Shown one piece after another: positions 52,014 through 62,557 of a DNA stretch of 64,000 nucleotides. Source of the DNA: Pseudomonas sp. HR96. Its GTDB lineage: Bacteria > Pseudomonadota > Gammaproteobacteria > Pseudomonadales > Pseudomonadaceae. The position numbers were made by a program, and so were the translations under genes. Within the stretch, counting starts at the first letter, position 1. Each line of letters starts with the position of its first letter. The DNA lies in assembly GCF_034059295.1 (NCBI RefSeq), contig NZ_CP139141.1:1595001-1659000 (forward strand). Reading direction: 5' to 3'. The notes beneath the pieces were generated by a model. The model did not search any database. It was not told the DNA's origin and saw nothing but the letters and a program-made list of their open reading frames with translations.

Positions 52014-52796
52014 ATGTTTGACCCTTTGGCCCTTTGCCTGGCCGGCGGCCTGGTCATCGGCCTGGTACATCGCCGTTTCTTCAGCGAGCAGGCTCGCAGC
52101 CGCCGCGCCCACAAGTTGATACAAAAACTGCCACGCATCGAGCGGGGTGCGGCGCGGTTCGCCCTGCAGTATCCCGAATATCAATACGGTCGCGGCAGCT
52201 ATGGCCTACCGGTGGTGCATGACCACAAGCAAGGCGCCACCCTGAAGATCGGCGCCTTCTGCTCCATTGGCGGGCGCGTGCAGATTCTGCTCGGCGGCCA
52301 CCACCGCACCGACTGGGTCACCACTTATCCGCTGTCCTATTACCTGCCGCAGATCGCCCACACCGGGCGGTACGACTACACCCGTGGCGACGTGGTGATC
52401 GGCAACGACGTGTGGCTGTGCGACGGCTGCACCATCCTTTCCGGGGTGACGGTCGGCGATGGCGCCGTCGTGGCGGCCAACGCCCACGTGTTTCGTGATG
52501 TGCCGCCCTACGCCATCGTCGGCGGCAACCCGGCCGGCATCATCGGCTACCGCTTCCCCGAGGCCATTCGCGAGGAGCTGCTGGCCATTGCCTGGTGGAG
52601 CTGGTCCGACGAGCAGATCATCGCCGCTGGCGACAAGCTGTGCAGCGACAACATCCAGGATTTCATCGACTACGCCCGCGGCAACGGCAGCGCCGCCGGC
52701 CGGGCGAGCGGGGCGACCATCCTGGGCTACCCGGAGAAGTCGCCCCGTGCCAGCGAGTCGGCGGCCCGCAGCCGAGCCAAGAACGGTCGGTTCTAG
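52014..52796 (+). CDS. CatB-like hexapeptide-repeat O-acetyltransferase
   Basis: The 260-residue protein has left-handed beta-helix hexapeptide repeats. Signature segments are [33 protein letters not shown] and [57 protein letters not shown], the xenobiotic/CatB-type pattern with a catalytic His (GGHHRTDW). An N-terminal hydrophobic stretch ([19 protein letters not shown]) could be a membrane anchor, uncommon in CatB enzymes. Substrate unknown; candidates are surface sugars. Ends with basic, low-complexity residues. Confidence 0.85.
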   Translation: MFDPLALCLAGGLVIGLVHRRFFSEQARSRRAHKLIQKLPRIERGAARFALQYPEYQYGRGSYGLPVVHDHKQGATLKIGAFCSIGGRVQILLGGHHRTDWVTTYPLSYYLPQIAHTGRYDYTRGDVVIGNDVWLCDGCTILSGVTVGDGAVVAANAHVFRDVPPYAIVGGNPAGIIGYRFPEAIREELLAIAWWSWSDEQIIAAGDKLCSDNIQDFIDYARGNGSAAGRASGATILGYPEKSPRASESAARSRAKNGRF

Positions 52797-52834
52797 GCGC
52801 GCTGCGGGCCACTAGGCAAGGCGACATTCGAGAA

Positions 52835-52861
52835 CTAACCGGGCTGCCGTCGGTCGGTTAG
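52835..52861 (+). terminator. Hairpin between the acetyltransferase and pap genes
   Basis: CTAACCG (52835-52841) pairs with CGGTTAG (52855-52861) over a 13-nt loop, 39 bp past the acetyltransferase stop and 40 bp before the pap start. Weak stem and no T-run. Confidence 0.4.
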
Positions 52862-52900
52862 AAGGCGTCACGCTCTCTCATCGCCTGAGGATCCCGCCCT

Positions 52901-54397
52901 ATGTTCGAATCCGCCGAAATCGGTCACGCCGTCGACAAGGACAGCTACCACTCCCAGCTCCCGGCTTTGCGCGAGGCCTTGCTGGAGGCGCAGTACGAAC
53001 TGCAGCAACAGGCGCGGTTCCCGGTCATCATCCTGATCAACGGCATCGAAGGCGCTGGCAAGGGCGAGACCGTCAAGCTGCTCAACGAATGGATGGACCC
53101 GCGTCTGATCGAGGTGCGCACTTTCGACGAGCAGACTGACGAGGAGCTGGCCCGGCCCCCCGCCTGGCGCTACTGGCGCCAGCTGCCGGCCAAGGGCCGC
53201 ATGGGGGTTTTCTTCGGCAACTGGTACAGCCAGATGATCCAGGACCGGGTGCACGGTCGCTTCAAGGACGAGGTGCTGGATCAGGCCATCAATGAAGCCG
53301 AACGCCTGGAACAGATGCTCTGCGACGAAGGCGCGCTGATTTTCAAGTTCTGGTTTCACCTGTCCCGCAAGCAGATGAAAAAACGCCTGGAAGCGCTCAA
53401 GGACGATCCATTGCACAGCTGGCGCATCAGCCCGCTGGACTGGCAGCAGTCCAAGACCTACAAGCGTTTCGTGCGCTTCGGCGAGCGGGTGTTGCGCCGC
53501 ACCAGCCGCGACTACGCACCCTGGCACGTAATCGAAGGCGTCGACCCGCATTACCGCAGCCTGGCCGTCGGCAACATTCTGCTCGAAGGCCTGCAGGCCG
53601 CCTTGAAGAAGCCGGTGGTGCCGGTGCATCAAGCCATGGCGCCGCTGGGTGAGAGTATCGACCAGCGCAGTCTGCTCGGCAGCCTGGACCTGAGCAAATC
53701 ATTGGAAAAGGACGACTACGAGCAACAGTTGGCGGCCGAGCAGGCGCGGTTTTCACGGTTGATGCGCGACAAGCGCATGCGCCGCCATGCCCTGGTCGCC
53801 GCCTTCGAAGGCAACGATGCGGCAGGCAAGGGCGGCGCGATCAAGCGCGTGGCGGCGGCGCTGGACCCGCGTCAGTACCACATTGTGCCGATCGCCGCGC
53901 CGACCCAGGACGAGTTGGCCCAGCCTTATCTCTGGCGGTTCTGGCGGCAGATCCCGGCGCGCGGGCAATTCACCGTATTTGACCGCTCCTGGTACGGGCG
54001 GGTGCTGGTGGAACGGGTGGAGGGCTTTGCCAGCCAGGCCGACTGGATGCGCGCCTATGGCGAGATCAACGACTTCGAGGAGCAGTTGCAGCGCGCCGGC
54101 GTCATCGTGGTGAAGTTCTGGCTGTCGATCGACAAGCAGACTCAGCTGGAACGGTTCAAGGCGCGGGAGAAGATCCCATTCAAGCGCTACAAGATCACCG
54201 ACGACGACTGGCGCAATCGCGACAAGTGGGACCTGTACCGCGACGCAGTGAACGATATGGTCGACCGCACCAGCACTGAAGTGGCGCCCTGGACCCTGGT
54301 CGAGGCGAACGACAAGCGCTATGCGCGGATCAAGGTGCTCAAGACTTTGGGGGATGCATTGGAAGAAGCGTTTCGCCGCAGTGACAAGCACAGGTAG
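52901..54397 (+). CDS. pap: Polyphosphate:AMP phosphotransferase (double PPK2-domain)
   Basis: The 498-residue protein has two tandem PPK2 domains. The first has Walker A-like GIEGAGKGE near residue 50; the second has GNDAAGKGG near residue 305, with the lid region RFWRQIPARGQFTVFDRSWYGRVLVERVEG. Two-domain members make ADP from AMP using polyphosphate as phosphate donor, in nucleotide and stress metabolism. The length is as in P. aeruginosa Pap (PA3455). In P. aeruginosa it lies near the NAGGN operon, and it is in the same region here. Confidence 0.93.
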   Translation: MFESAEIGHAVDKDSYHSQLPALREALLEAQYELQQQARFPVIILINGIEGAGKGETVKLLNEWMDPRLIEVRTFDEQTDEELARPPAWRYWRQLPAKGRMGVFFGNWYSQMIQDRVHGRFKDEVLDQAINEAERLEQMLCDEGALIFKFWFHLSRKQMKKRLEALKDDPLHSWRISPLDWQQSKTYKRFVRFGERVLRRTSRDYAPWHVIEGVDPHYRSLAVGNILLEGLQAALKKPVVPVHQAMAPLGESIDQRSLLGSLDLSKSLEKDDYEQQLAAEQARFSRLMRDKRMRRHALVAAFEGNDAAGKGGAIKRVAAALDPRQYHIVPIAAPTQDELAQPYLWRFWRQIPARGQFTVFDRSWYGRVLVERVEGFASQADWMRAYGEINDFEEQLQRAGVIVVKFWLSIDKQTQLERFKAREKIPFKRYKITDDDWRNRDKWDLYRDAVNDMVDRTSTEVAPWTLVEANDKRYARIKVLKTLGDALEEAFRRSDKHR

Positions 54398-54436
54398 GTA
54401 GCGGCGAGGCGCGCACCCACAGGATGCTGGCAAATA

Positions 54437-54466
54437 GGGGGCGGACGGGCGCTGCCGGCCGCCCCC
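54437..54466. terminator. Hairpin between pap and the DUF6316 gene
   Basis: GGGGGCGG (54437-54444) pairs with CCGCCCCC (54459-54466) between the convergent pap and DUF6316 genes. An 8-bp GC stem with an inner GG/CC pair. No clear T-run. Confidence 0.5.
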
Positions 54467-54472
54467 CGCAAA

Positions 54473-54673
54473 TCAATGCTGACGCTGACGCAGATGCTCG
54501 GACAGCTTTTCGACGTATTCCATGCTGCCACGCTCAGCTTCCGCACGGCTGGCAAAGGGGCCCTCGAGGGTGTTCTCGCGGGTACTGAAATAGTAGGCGC
54601 CGTTGATCAGGCTGAACCGGTTGGCCCGGAAATGGGTAGACGGGACAGGATCTTGCGCACGTTTGCCATACAT
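54473..54673 (-). CDS. DUF6316 family small protein
   Basis: The 66-residue protein MYGKRAQDPVPSTHFRANRF continues with SLINGAYYFSTRENTLEGPF and ASRAEAERGSMEYVEKL. The H-R-xRF-xx-G-xYYFSTRE--EGPF pattern is that of the Pseudomonas DUF6316 family. GAGGAG lies about 10 bases before the ATG at 54673. Cytoplasmic, function unknown. Convergent with pap across a GC hairpin. Confidence 0.8.
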   Translation of the reverse strand: MYGKRAQDPVPSTHFRANRFSLINGAYYFSTRENTLEGPFASRAEAERGSMEYVEKLSEHLRQRQH

Positions 54674-54818
54674 AGTCTGGGGTCTCCTCAATGAATGCCC
54701 TGAGGGGCCGTTCAAGTTTTGGCGATCAAAGTTTAGCCGGTACCGCCAGCCTGGGCCGTGGCTCCAGACCGGCGGTAGTGTGCCATCAATTGACGCGCCG
54801 GGGCATGTCTTATAGCCC

Positions 54819-56213
<1,395 letters not shown>

Positions 56214-56395
56214 CAAGTTGCTCCCTAAAAGTTGGAATCAGCAGTGTAGGCACTTCCCATTAGGGTACGCCGGGGCGCTGCGGTTCCGTCGGCTGGCTGG
56301 GCGCTCTGCCAGCTCGGGGTTGAGCGATCCCCCCGCTTGGGCGCAGAATGGGCAATTCCGGGGGATCCACCTCGCCTGACAATGAAGGAAACTCG

Positions 56396-56929
56396 ATGAC
56401 CCGTTTTCGTGCCATCTGTACTGCGGCCGTTCTGGTATGTGCCAGCAGCCAGGTGCTTGCTGATACTGCCAGCCACAATGCCGCTGCTGAAAACTTCCTG
56501 ATGATGGCCCACGCCGACAAGGCGGGTACTCCGGTGTACATGCAGGTGCAGCAGATGTTTGCCCAGCGCTTCGAGCAGACCAAGGCGCCCGCTTCCAAGC
56601 AGGCTCTGCTGGAAACCTATCAGGCCAAGGCCAACGCTGCCCTGGACCAGGCGATCGGCTGGCCGAAGATCAAGCCGGACATGATCAAGATCTACACCGA
56701 CAACTTCACCGAGCAGGATCTCAAGGACCTGGTCAAGTTCTACCAGTCGCCGCTGGGCAAGAAAGTCCAGGAAAAAATGCCGACCGTGACCCAGCTGTCT
56801 GCCCAGATGACCCAGCAGAAGCTGGAAAGCGCGGTGCCTGTGGTCAACAAGCTGCTGGCCGACATGACCAACGAGTTGGCCCCGGCCGACAGCAAGGCGG
56901 CCCCTGCCGCTCCCGCGAAGAAGCCGTAA
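56396..56929 (+). CDS. Secreted DUF2059 domain protein
   Basis: The 177-residue protein has a signal peptide (MTRFRAICTAAVLVCASSQVLA, cleavage before DTASHN) and the DUF2059 region with IKPDMIKIYTDNFTEQDLKDLVKFYQSPLGKKVQEKMPTV. This Y-x-N-FTEQELKDL-FY-SP-G-K pattern defines the family. It ends with a Pro/Ala/Lys tail (SKAAPAAPAKKP). Location is the periplasm; role unknown. The bolA-like gene follows 3 bp later, so it is likely co-transcribed. GAAGGAA lies upstream of the ATG. Confidence 0.88.
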   Translation: MTRFRAICTAAVLVCASSQVLADTASHNAAAENFLMMAHADKAGTPVYMQVQQMFAQRFEQTKAPASKQALLETYQAKANAALDQAIGWPKIKPDMIKIYTDNFTEQDLKDLVKFYQSPLGKKVQEKMPTVTQLSAQMTQQKLESAVPVVNKLLADMTNELAPADSKAAPAAPAKKP

Positions 56930-56932
56930 GCG

Positions 56933-57235
56933 ATGTCCATGCAGCAGCGTATCGAGTCCGCCCTGGGCCTGCTGCAGCCGCAGCATTTGCAGGTGCTTGA
57001 TGAAAGCCACATGCACAGCCGCGGCGAGCAGACCCACTACAAGGCCGTGGTGGTCAGCGAGCAGTTCGCCGGCCTCGGCAGCGTCAAACGCCACCAGAAG
57101 GTCTACGCCTTGCTGGGTGAGCTGATGGGGCAGTTCCATGCCCTGGCGCTGCACACCTACACCCCCGAGGAGTGGCAGGCCACCGGCGCTGCGCCGGCCT
57201 CGCCGACCTGTGCCGGTGGCGATCAGCGTCACTGA
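56933..57235 (+). CDS. bolA: BolA family protein
   Basis: The 100-residue protein shows RIESALGLLQPQHLQVLDESHMH followed by HYKAVVVSEQFAGLGSVKRHQKVYALLGELMGQ-FHALALHTYTPEEW, with conserved His and the family's C-terminal signature. BolA proteins pair with monothiol glutaredoxins and Fe-S clusters and influence shape, stress and biofilm. It follows the DUF2059 gene by 3 bp. Confidence 0.9.
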   Translation: MSMQQRIESALGLLQPQHLQVLDESHMHSRGEQTHYKAVVVSEQFAGLGSVKRHQKVYALLGELMGQFHALALHTYTPEEWQATGAAPASPTCAGGDQRH

Positions 57236-57355
57236 CAAATGGCCGCAAGGGTTTGCTAGAATGCACGCGCGCCGGCAGGGGCTCCCTGCCGGCGCGTCTG
57301 TTTTCAGCCCGGTTCCCCTTTGCGAGGGTGACCCCCCGGATAAGGTTTGTTTGTC

Positions 57356-58294
57356 ATGACCCACCCCATCGTCGTCGCGGCGTTGTACAAATTCGTCTCC
57401 CTGCCCGACTACCACGACCTGCGCGAGCCGTTGCAGCAGGCCATGCTCGACAACGACATCAAAGGCACACTGCTGATCGCCGAAGAAGGCATCAACGGCA
57501 CCGTCTCCGGCACCCGCGCCGGCATCGACGGGCTGCTGGCCTGGCTGCGCAACGACCCGCGCATGCTCGACATCGATCACAAGGAATCCTACTGCCAGGA
57601 GCAGCCGTTCTATCGCACCAAGGTCAAGCTGAAGAAGGAAATCGTCACCCTGGGCGTGCCCGGCGTGGACCCCAACCGGCAGGTTGGCACCTATGTGGAA
57701 CCCGCCGACTGGAACGCCTTGATCGATGACCCCGAGGTGCTGCTGATCGACACGCGCAACGACTACGAAGTGGCCATCGGCACCTTCAAGGGCGCCATCG
57801 ACCCGCAGACTACCTCGTTCCGCGAATTCCCCGAATACATCAAGCGCCATTTCGACCCGGCGGTGCACAAGAAGGTGGCGATGTTCTGCACCGGTGGCAT
57901 CCGCTGCGAAAAGGCCTCCAGCTACATGCTCGGCGAGGGCTTTGACGAGGTGTACCACCTCAAGGGCGGCATTCTCAAATATCTCGAAGAGGTGCCCGAG
58001 CCGCAGAGCCGCTGGCAAGGCGACTGCTTCGTCTTCGACAACCGGGTCACCGTGCGCCACGACCTCACCGAAGGCGACTATGACCAGTGCCACGCCTGCC
58101 GCACCCCCATCAGCGTCGAGGATCGGCAGTCGGCGCATTACTCGCCCGGCATCAGCTGCCCGCATTGCTGGGACAGCCTGAGCGACAAGACCCGCAAGAG
58201 CGCGACCGACCGCCAGAAGCAGATCGAACTGGCCAAGGCGCGCAATCAGCCGCATCCTATCGGCCACAACTACCGCAAAGCTGCCGAGGGTTAA
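57356..58294 (+). CDS. trhO: tRNA uridine(34) hydroxylase TrhO (rhodanese family)
   Basis: The 312-residue protein has an N-terminal ferredoxin-like domain ([22 protein letters not shown]) and a rhodanese domain with active-site Cys in [16 protein letters not shown] near residue 180. C-terminal CHACRTP and CPHCWDSL resemble zinc-binding pairs. TrhO hydroxylates wobble uridine using oxygen, on the way to mo5U/cmo5U in tRNA. It is followed by the FrnE-like gene 3 bp later on the same strand. Confidence 0.92.
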   Translation: MTHPIVVAALYKFVSLPDYHDLREPLQQAMLDNDIKGTLLIAEEGINGTVSGTRAGIDGLLAWLRNDPRMLDIDHKESYCQEQPFYRTKVKLKKEIVTLGVPGVDPNRQVGTYVEPADWNALIDDPEVLLIDTRNDYEVAIGTFKGAIDPQTTSFREFPEYIKRHFDPAVHKKVAMFCTGGIRCEKASSYMLGEGFDEVYHLKGGILKYLEEVPEPQSRWQGDCFVFDNRVTVRHDLTEGDYDQCHACRTPISVEDRQSAHYSPGISCPHCWDSLSDKTRKSATDRQKQIELAKARNQPHPIGHNYRKAAEG

Positions 58295-58297
58295 CCG

Positions 58298-58936
58298 ATG
58301 GGTGATCGCCGCCTGGTCTATGTCATGGACCCAATGTGCTCGTGGTGCTGGGGCTTCGCCCCGGTGGCCAAGGCCCTGATCGCCCAGGCGGCGCAGGCCG
58401 GGGTGGCCACCCACCTGGTGCTTGGCGGCCTGCGCACCGGCGCCGGGGCAGCGCTGGACGAGACCAAGCGCGCCTACATCCTCAAGCACTGGCAAAGCGT
58501 GGCCGAGACCACCGGCCAGGCCTTTCGCTTCGACGCTGCGCTGCCCGAAGGCTTCGTCTACGACACCGAGCCGGCCTGCCGCGCCGTGGTCGCCGCGCGC
58601 CTGCTCGACCCGGGCTGCGCCATGGTGCTGAGCGAGCTGATCCAGCGTGCGTTCTACGTCGAAGGCCAGGATGTGACCCGCACCCCCTTGCTGGTGGAGC
58701 TGGCGGAGGCCGCCGGGGTGCCGCGCATCGAGTTCGCCGAGGCGTTCGATAGCGTCCAGGCGCTGGACGCCACTCGGCGCGACTTCGCCTGGGTCGAAGA
58801 CCTGGGTATCGCCGGTTTTCCGACCCTGCTCGCCGAGCGTGATGGACAATTGGCGCTGCTGACCAATGGGTATCTGCCTCTCGAGCAGATCGCGCCGCTG
58901 CTGGCGCGCTGGTTGGAGCGGGCGGCGCAGGGGTGA
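58298..58936 (+). CDS. DsbA-family/FrnE-like thioredoxin-fold protein
   Basis: The 212-residue protein begins MGDRRLVYVMDPMCSWCWGFAP, with a CSWC active site near residue 14-17, and has the cis-Pro loop GIAGFPTLL near residue 178. No signal peptide, so it acts in the cytoplasm. FrnE/DsbA-like members reduce or isomerise disulfides. It follows trhO by 3 bp and is probably in the same operon. Confidence 0.88.
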   Translation: MGDRRLVYVMDPMCSWCWGFAPVAKALIAQAAQAGVATHLVLGGLRTGAGAALDETKRAYILKHWQSVAETTGQAFRFDAALPEGFVYDTEPACRAVVAARLLDPGCAMVLSELIQRAFYVEGQDVTRTPLLVELAEAAGVPRIEFAEAFDSVQALDATRRDFAWVEDLGIAGFPTLLAERDGQLALLTNGYLPLEQIAPLLARWLERAAQG

Positions 58937-58942
58937 TGGGGC

Positions 58943-58957
58943 AGGGGGCGAAGCCCC
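58943..58957. terminator. Terminator-like hairpin after the FrnE-like gene
   Basis: GGGGGC, GAA, GCCCCC form a hairpin shortly after the stop at 58936. On the reverse strand it reads CTCGGGGGCTTCGCCCCC, close to the CTCGGGGGCTTTGCCCCC motif at 400-416. No T-run. Confidence 0.45.
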
Positions 58958-59038
58958 CGAGTTCTGGGGGCTGAGTCCATCACTCGGGGTCTTTGCTCCT
59001 TTCTGCATTTGTCCGCGTTGCTGACCTGTGCCAACCTT

Positions 59039-59055
59039 TCACTGAACGACAGTGA
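59039..59055. promoter_or_regulatory. Inverted repeat upstream of the GGDEF-EAL gene
   Basis: TCACTG (59039-59044) and CAGTGA (59050-59055) with a 5-nt spacer, 162 bp before the GGDEF-EAL start. A single inverted repeat; it may be an operator or part of a hairpin downstream of the preceding operon. Weak evidence. Confidence 0.3.
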
Positions 59056-59216
59056 CCTTTACGCCAAACTCTAGGGTCAAATGACACGACCCAAGGCAGG
59101 ACTGGCTGTGCGCCAAAAAAGCATCGTATAGTCGTGCCGGTTTTTAGCCTAGTCTGTGCAAGCGCGAATCACGATTTGCCTTGCAGTTGTCTCGCTCAGC
59201 TGACGCATAGGACCTC

Positions 59217-61721
59217 ATGAACCACAAACGGACGCTTGAAACACCGCGCTTGCTGGGCATCGTCTGGCCTTTTATTGCAGTGGTCATTTTTCTGGCAGTG
59301 CTGGGCTGTGTCAGCCTCTACGCACTCTCGGCGGTACGCAGTTATGTGGCCGGCGAGAGCCTGTGGTCCAAGGGCCAGAAAGACGCCATTTATTTCCTCA
59401 ACCTCTACGCCGACGGCGGCGACGAGGACATCTATCGCAAGTATCAGCAGGCGATTGCCATTCCCCAGGGTGGGCACGCCCTGCGCATCGCCCTGGCGCA
59501 GTCCGAGCCCGACCTGCAGGCCGCACGCGCCGGCATCCTGCAGGGCGGCAACCACCCGGACGATGTCGAGAACATCATCTGGCTCTACACCAACTTCCAC
59601 GGCATCAGCTACATGTCCCGGGCCATCGACCGCTGGACCGTGGGCGACGAATACCTGGTCAAGCTCGATCAGCTGGCGCGCCAGATGCACGAGCGCATGG
59701 CTGCCGGCCCCGCCAGCGGCGAGGAGGTCAGTCGCTGGAAACAGCAGATCATGGCCATCAATGACGGCGTGACCCCGGCGGCCATCGAGTTCAGCGATGC
59801 CCTGAGCGAAGGCTCGCGCTTTTTGTTGCATGTGCTGGTGTTCAGCAATCTGATCACTGCCCTGGTGCTGATCGCCCTGGCGCTGTGGCGCACCCACAAG
59901 CTGCTCGGCCAGCGGCAGGCGTTTGCCCAGGCGCTGCAACTGGAAAAGGAACGCGCCCAGGTCACCCTTGCCGCCATCGGCGACGGGGTCATCGCCACCG
60001 ACTCCGAGGGCCTGGTGGCCTATATGAACCCGGCCGCCGAGCAGCTCACTCACTGGGTGGCCGGGCAAGCGCTGGGCCTGCCGCTGGCCTCGTTGTTCAG
60101 CTTGCAGGATGAAAAGCTCAACCTGCTCGACGACAAGGCCGGCGCCGCGGACGACGCTGCCGAGAAGGGCGACTTCGTGCTGCTCGAACAGATCCTCGAA
60201 GGCGACCTGTCGGCGGCCAGCGAGCACTCCAAGCTGCTGCAACGGCTGGACGGCAGCACGGTGCCGGTGACCCTGGTCGGGTCGCCGATTCACAGCCACG
60301 GGCACATCAGCGGTGCGGTGCTGGTGCTGCACGACATGACCCAGGAACGCCAATACATAGCCAACCTGTCGTGGCAGGCGACCCACGACGCCCTGACTGG
60401 CCTGGCCAACCGCCGCGAATTCGAGCTGCGCCTGGAGCAGTCGCTGGACGCTGTGGCGCGTCAGCAGGGACGTTGCTCGCTGATGTTCCTGGACCTCGAC
60501 CAGTTCAAGCTGGTCAACGACACCTGCGGTCATGCGGCCGGCGACGAACTGTTGCGACACATCTGCGCGCTACTGCAATCGTGCCTGCGCGAAGGCGACA
60601 CGCTGGCGCGGCTGGGCGGCGATGAATTCGGCATTCTGCTCGACGACACCCCGGGCGACGTCGCCGAGAAGGTCGCCGAAACCCTGCGCCAGACCGTGCA
60701 GAACCTGCATTTCGTCTGGCGCGGGCGACCCTTCGTGACCACCATCAGCGTCGGCCTGGTGCACATTGCCCAGGTGCCGATGACCCTGGAGGCGTCGCTG
60801 CGGGCCGCCGACATGGCCTGCTACATGGCCAAGGAAAAAGGCCGCAACCGCGTGCAGGTGTATCACGCCGACGACTCCGAGCTGTCCCTGCGTTTCGGCG
60901 AGATGGCCTGGGTGCAGCGCCTGCACATGGCCCTGGAAGAAAACCGTTTTTGCCTGTACGCCCAGGAAATCGCGTCGTTGCGCGAGGCCGACGAGCCGTT
61001 GGGCGGGCACATCGAGATTCTCCTGCGCCTGCACGACGAGTCGGGCCGAGTCATCATGCCCGAGGCCTTCATCCCGGCCGCCGAGCGTTACGGGCTGATG
61101 ACCGCGCTGGACCGCTGGGTGGTGCAGAACGTGTTCAAGGTCATCCAGCAGTGCATGCGCGAGGGCACCCAGGGGCCATTGGCGATGTGCGCGATTAACC
61201 TGTCGGGCATCAGCATCGGCGACGACGAATTTCTCGAGTACCTGCACGAGCAGTTCGCCCGTTACGCGATTCCGCCGGAGCTGATCTGCTTCGAGATCAC
61301 CGAGACCATCGCCATTGCCAACCTCGGTAGCGCGATCCGCTTCATCAACGAGCTCAAGGGCCTGGGCTGCCATTTCTCGCTGGACGACTTCTGCGCGGGC
61401 ATGTCCTCGTTCGCCTACCTCAAGCACCTGCCGGTGGACTACCTGAAAATCGACGGCAGTTTCGTCAAGGACATGCTCGACGACCCGGTGAACCGCGCCA
61501 TGGTCGAGGTGATCAATCACATCGGCCATGTGATGGGCAAACGCACCATCGCCGAATTCGTCGAGACCCCGCTGATCGAGCAAGCCTTGCTGGAGATCGG
61601 TGTGGATTACGCACAGGGCTATCTGATCGAGCGTCCGCAGCCCTTTACCAGTGACAGCCTGCAGCGGCGACGGGTCCGGCCTGCGCCGCTGCTGTTTCGC
61701 ACGCCCGGCACGTTTCGTTGA
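59217..61721 (+). CDS. Membrane PAS-GGDEF-EAL protein (cyclic-di-GMP turnover)
   Basis: The 834-residue protein has two membrane helices (about 14-38 and 200-222) flanking a periplasmic helical domain. A PAS domain (about 243-385), a GGDEF domain (RLGGDEFGIL near residue 470) and an EAL domain (about 565-810) follow. The GGDEF active site is intact. In the EAL domain EAL is EIL (IEILLRL), but the metal-binding residues (NLS, EITET, LDDF, LKIDG, IAEFVET, QGYL) are all present. Loop 6 is DDFCAG where DDFGTG/DDFGAG is usual. It could make or degrade cyclic di-GMP; the net direction is not predictable. Confidence 0.9.
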   Translation: MNHKRTLETPRLLGIVWPFIAVVIFLAVLGCVSLYALSAVRSYVAGESLWSKGQKDAIYFLNLYADGGDEDIYRKYQQAIAIPQGGHALRIALAQSEPDLQAARAGILQGGNHPDDVENIIWLYTNFHGISYMSRAIDRWTVGDEYLVKLDQLARQMHERMAAGPASGEEVSRWKQQIMAINDGVTPAAIEFSDALSEGSRFLLHVLVFSNLITALVLIALALWRTHKLLGQRQAFAQALQLEKERAQVTLAAIGDGVIATDSEGLVAYMNPAAEQLTHWVAGQALGLPLASLFSLQDEKLNLLDDKAGAADDAAEKGDFVLLEQILEGDLSAASEHSKLLQRLDGSTVPVTLVGSPIHSHGHISGAVLVLHDMTQERQYIANLSWQATHDALTGLANRREFELRLEQSLDAVARQQGRCSLMFLDLDQFKLVNDTCGHAAGDELLRHICALLQSCLREGDTLARLGGDEFGILLDDTPGDVAEKVAETLRQTVQNLHFVWRGRPFVTTISVGLVHIAQVPMTLEASLRAADMACYMAKEKGRNRVQVYHADDSELSLRFGEMAWVQRLHMALEENRFCLYAQEIASLREADEPLGGHIEILLRLHDESGRVIMPEAFIPAAERYGLMTALDRWVVQNVFKVIQQCMREGTQGPLAMCAINLSGISIGDDEFLEYLHEQFARYAIPPELICFEITETIAIANLGSAIRFINELKGLGCHFSLDDFCAGMSSFAYLKHLPVDYLKIDGSFVKDMLDDPVNRAMVEVINHIGHVMGKRTIAEFVETPLIEQALLEIGVDYAQGYLIERPQPFTSDSLQRRRVRPAPLLFRTPGTFR

Positions 61722-61765
61722 AACGCCCGGGCCCACGTGCTTCTGCATATCAAGGAGATTTGCCT

Positions 61766-62551
61766 GTGATCGATGCGTTTACCCGGAGCGGCCCGTTGAT
61801 GGAGGCCACCAGCTACCCAGCCTGGGCTCAGCAGTTGCTCGCCGATTGCCAGCCGAGCAAGCAGGCGGTGGTGCAGCACGAGCTGTATCGCCTGATGCGC
61901 GACAACCAGCTGGATACCGCCACCGTGCGCGAGTTTCTCATCGGCGGCTGGCCGGTGGTCGAGCAGTTCGCCCTGTATATGGCGCAGAACCTGACCAAGA
62001 CCCGTTTCGCTCGCCACCCTGGCGAAGACATGGCCCGACGCTGGCTGATGCGCAACATCCGCGTGGAGCTCAACCATGCCGACTACTGGGTCAACTGGGC
62101 GGCGGCCCATGGCGTCACCCTGGCCGACCTGCAGGCCCAGCAAGTGCCCGCCGAGCTGCACGCGCTGAGCCACTGGTGCTGGCAGAGCTGCACGTCGGAC
62201 CCGTTGATCGTGGCCATGGCGGCCACCAACTACGCCATCGAAGGCGTGACTGGCGAATGGGCGGCCGTGGTCTGTTCATCCCCGGCCTATGCCCAGGCGT
62301 TCCCGGAAGAGGGCCGCAAGCGCGCCATGAAATGGCTCAACCTGCACGCCCAGTACGATGATGCCCATCCCTGGGAAGCGCTGGAAATCATCTGCACCCT
62401 GGCCGGCAACCAGCCCTCGGCAGCGCTGGTGGACGAGCTGCGTCGGGCCATCTGCAAGAGCTACGACTTCATGTACCTGTTCCTCGAACGCTGCCTGCAG
62501 AACCGCCGCGATGCAGCAGGGCACGCGCGCCGCGCCACGGTCTGCTCCTGA
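61766..62551 (+). CDS. TenA/PqqC-like (heme-oxygenase fold) protein
   Basis: The 261-residue helical protein resembles the TenA/PqqC/iron-containing redox enzyme superfamily: AVVQHELYRLMRDNQLDTATVREFLIGGWPVVEQFALYM, LMRNIRVELNHADYWVNWA, WEALEIICTL. His and Glu residues in EHELYR, NHADYW and NYAIEGVTGEW could bind a cofactor or metal. Members degrade thiamin or act in oxidative steps; specific role unknown. GTG at 61766 follows AAGGAG by 8 bases and is the start. Confidence 0.82.
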   Translation: MIDAFTRSGPLMEATSYPAWAQQLLADCQPSKQAVVQHELYRLMRDNQLDTATVREFLIGGWPVVEQFALYMAQNLTKTRFARHPGEDMARRWLMRNIRVELNHADYWVNWAAAHGVTLADLQAQQVPAELHALSHWCWQSCTSDPLIVAMAATNYAIEGVTGEWAAVVCSSPAYAQAFPEEGRKRAMKWLNLHAQYDDAHPWEALEIICTLAGNQPSAALVDELRRAICKSYDFMYLFLERCLQNRRDAAGHARRATVCS

Positions 62552-62557
62552 CGCCGG

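Noticed and set aside
56225..59008. A 927-residue open frame antisense to the DUF2059, bolA, trhO and FrnE-like genes
   Set aside because: It runs opposite to four well-supported genes and shows only the Gly/Leu/Val/His-rich composition of a GC-rich antisense frame. No family motif is visible.
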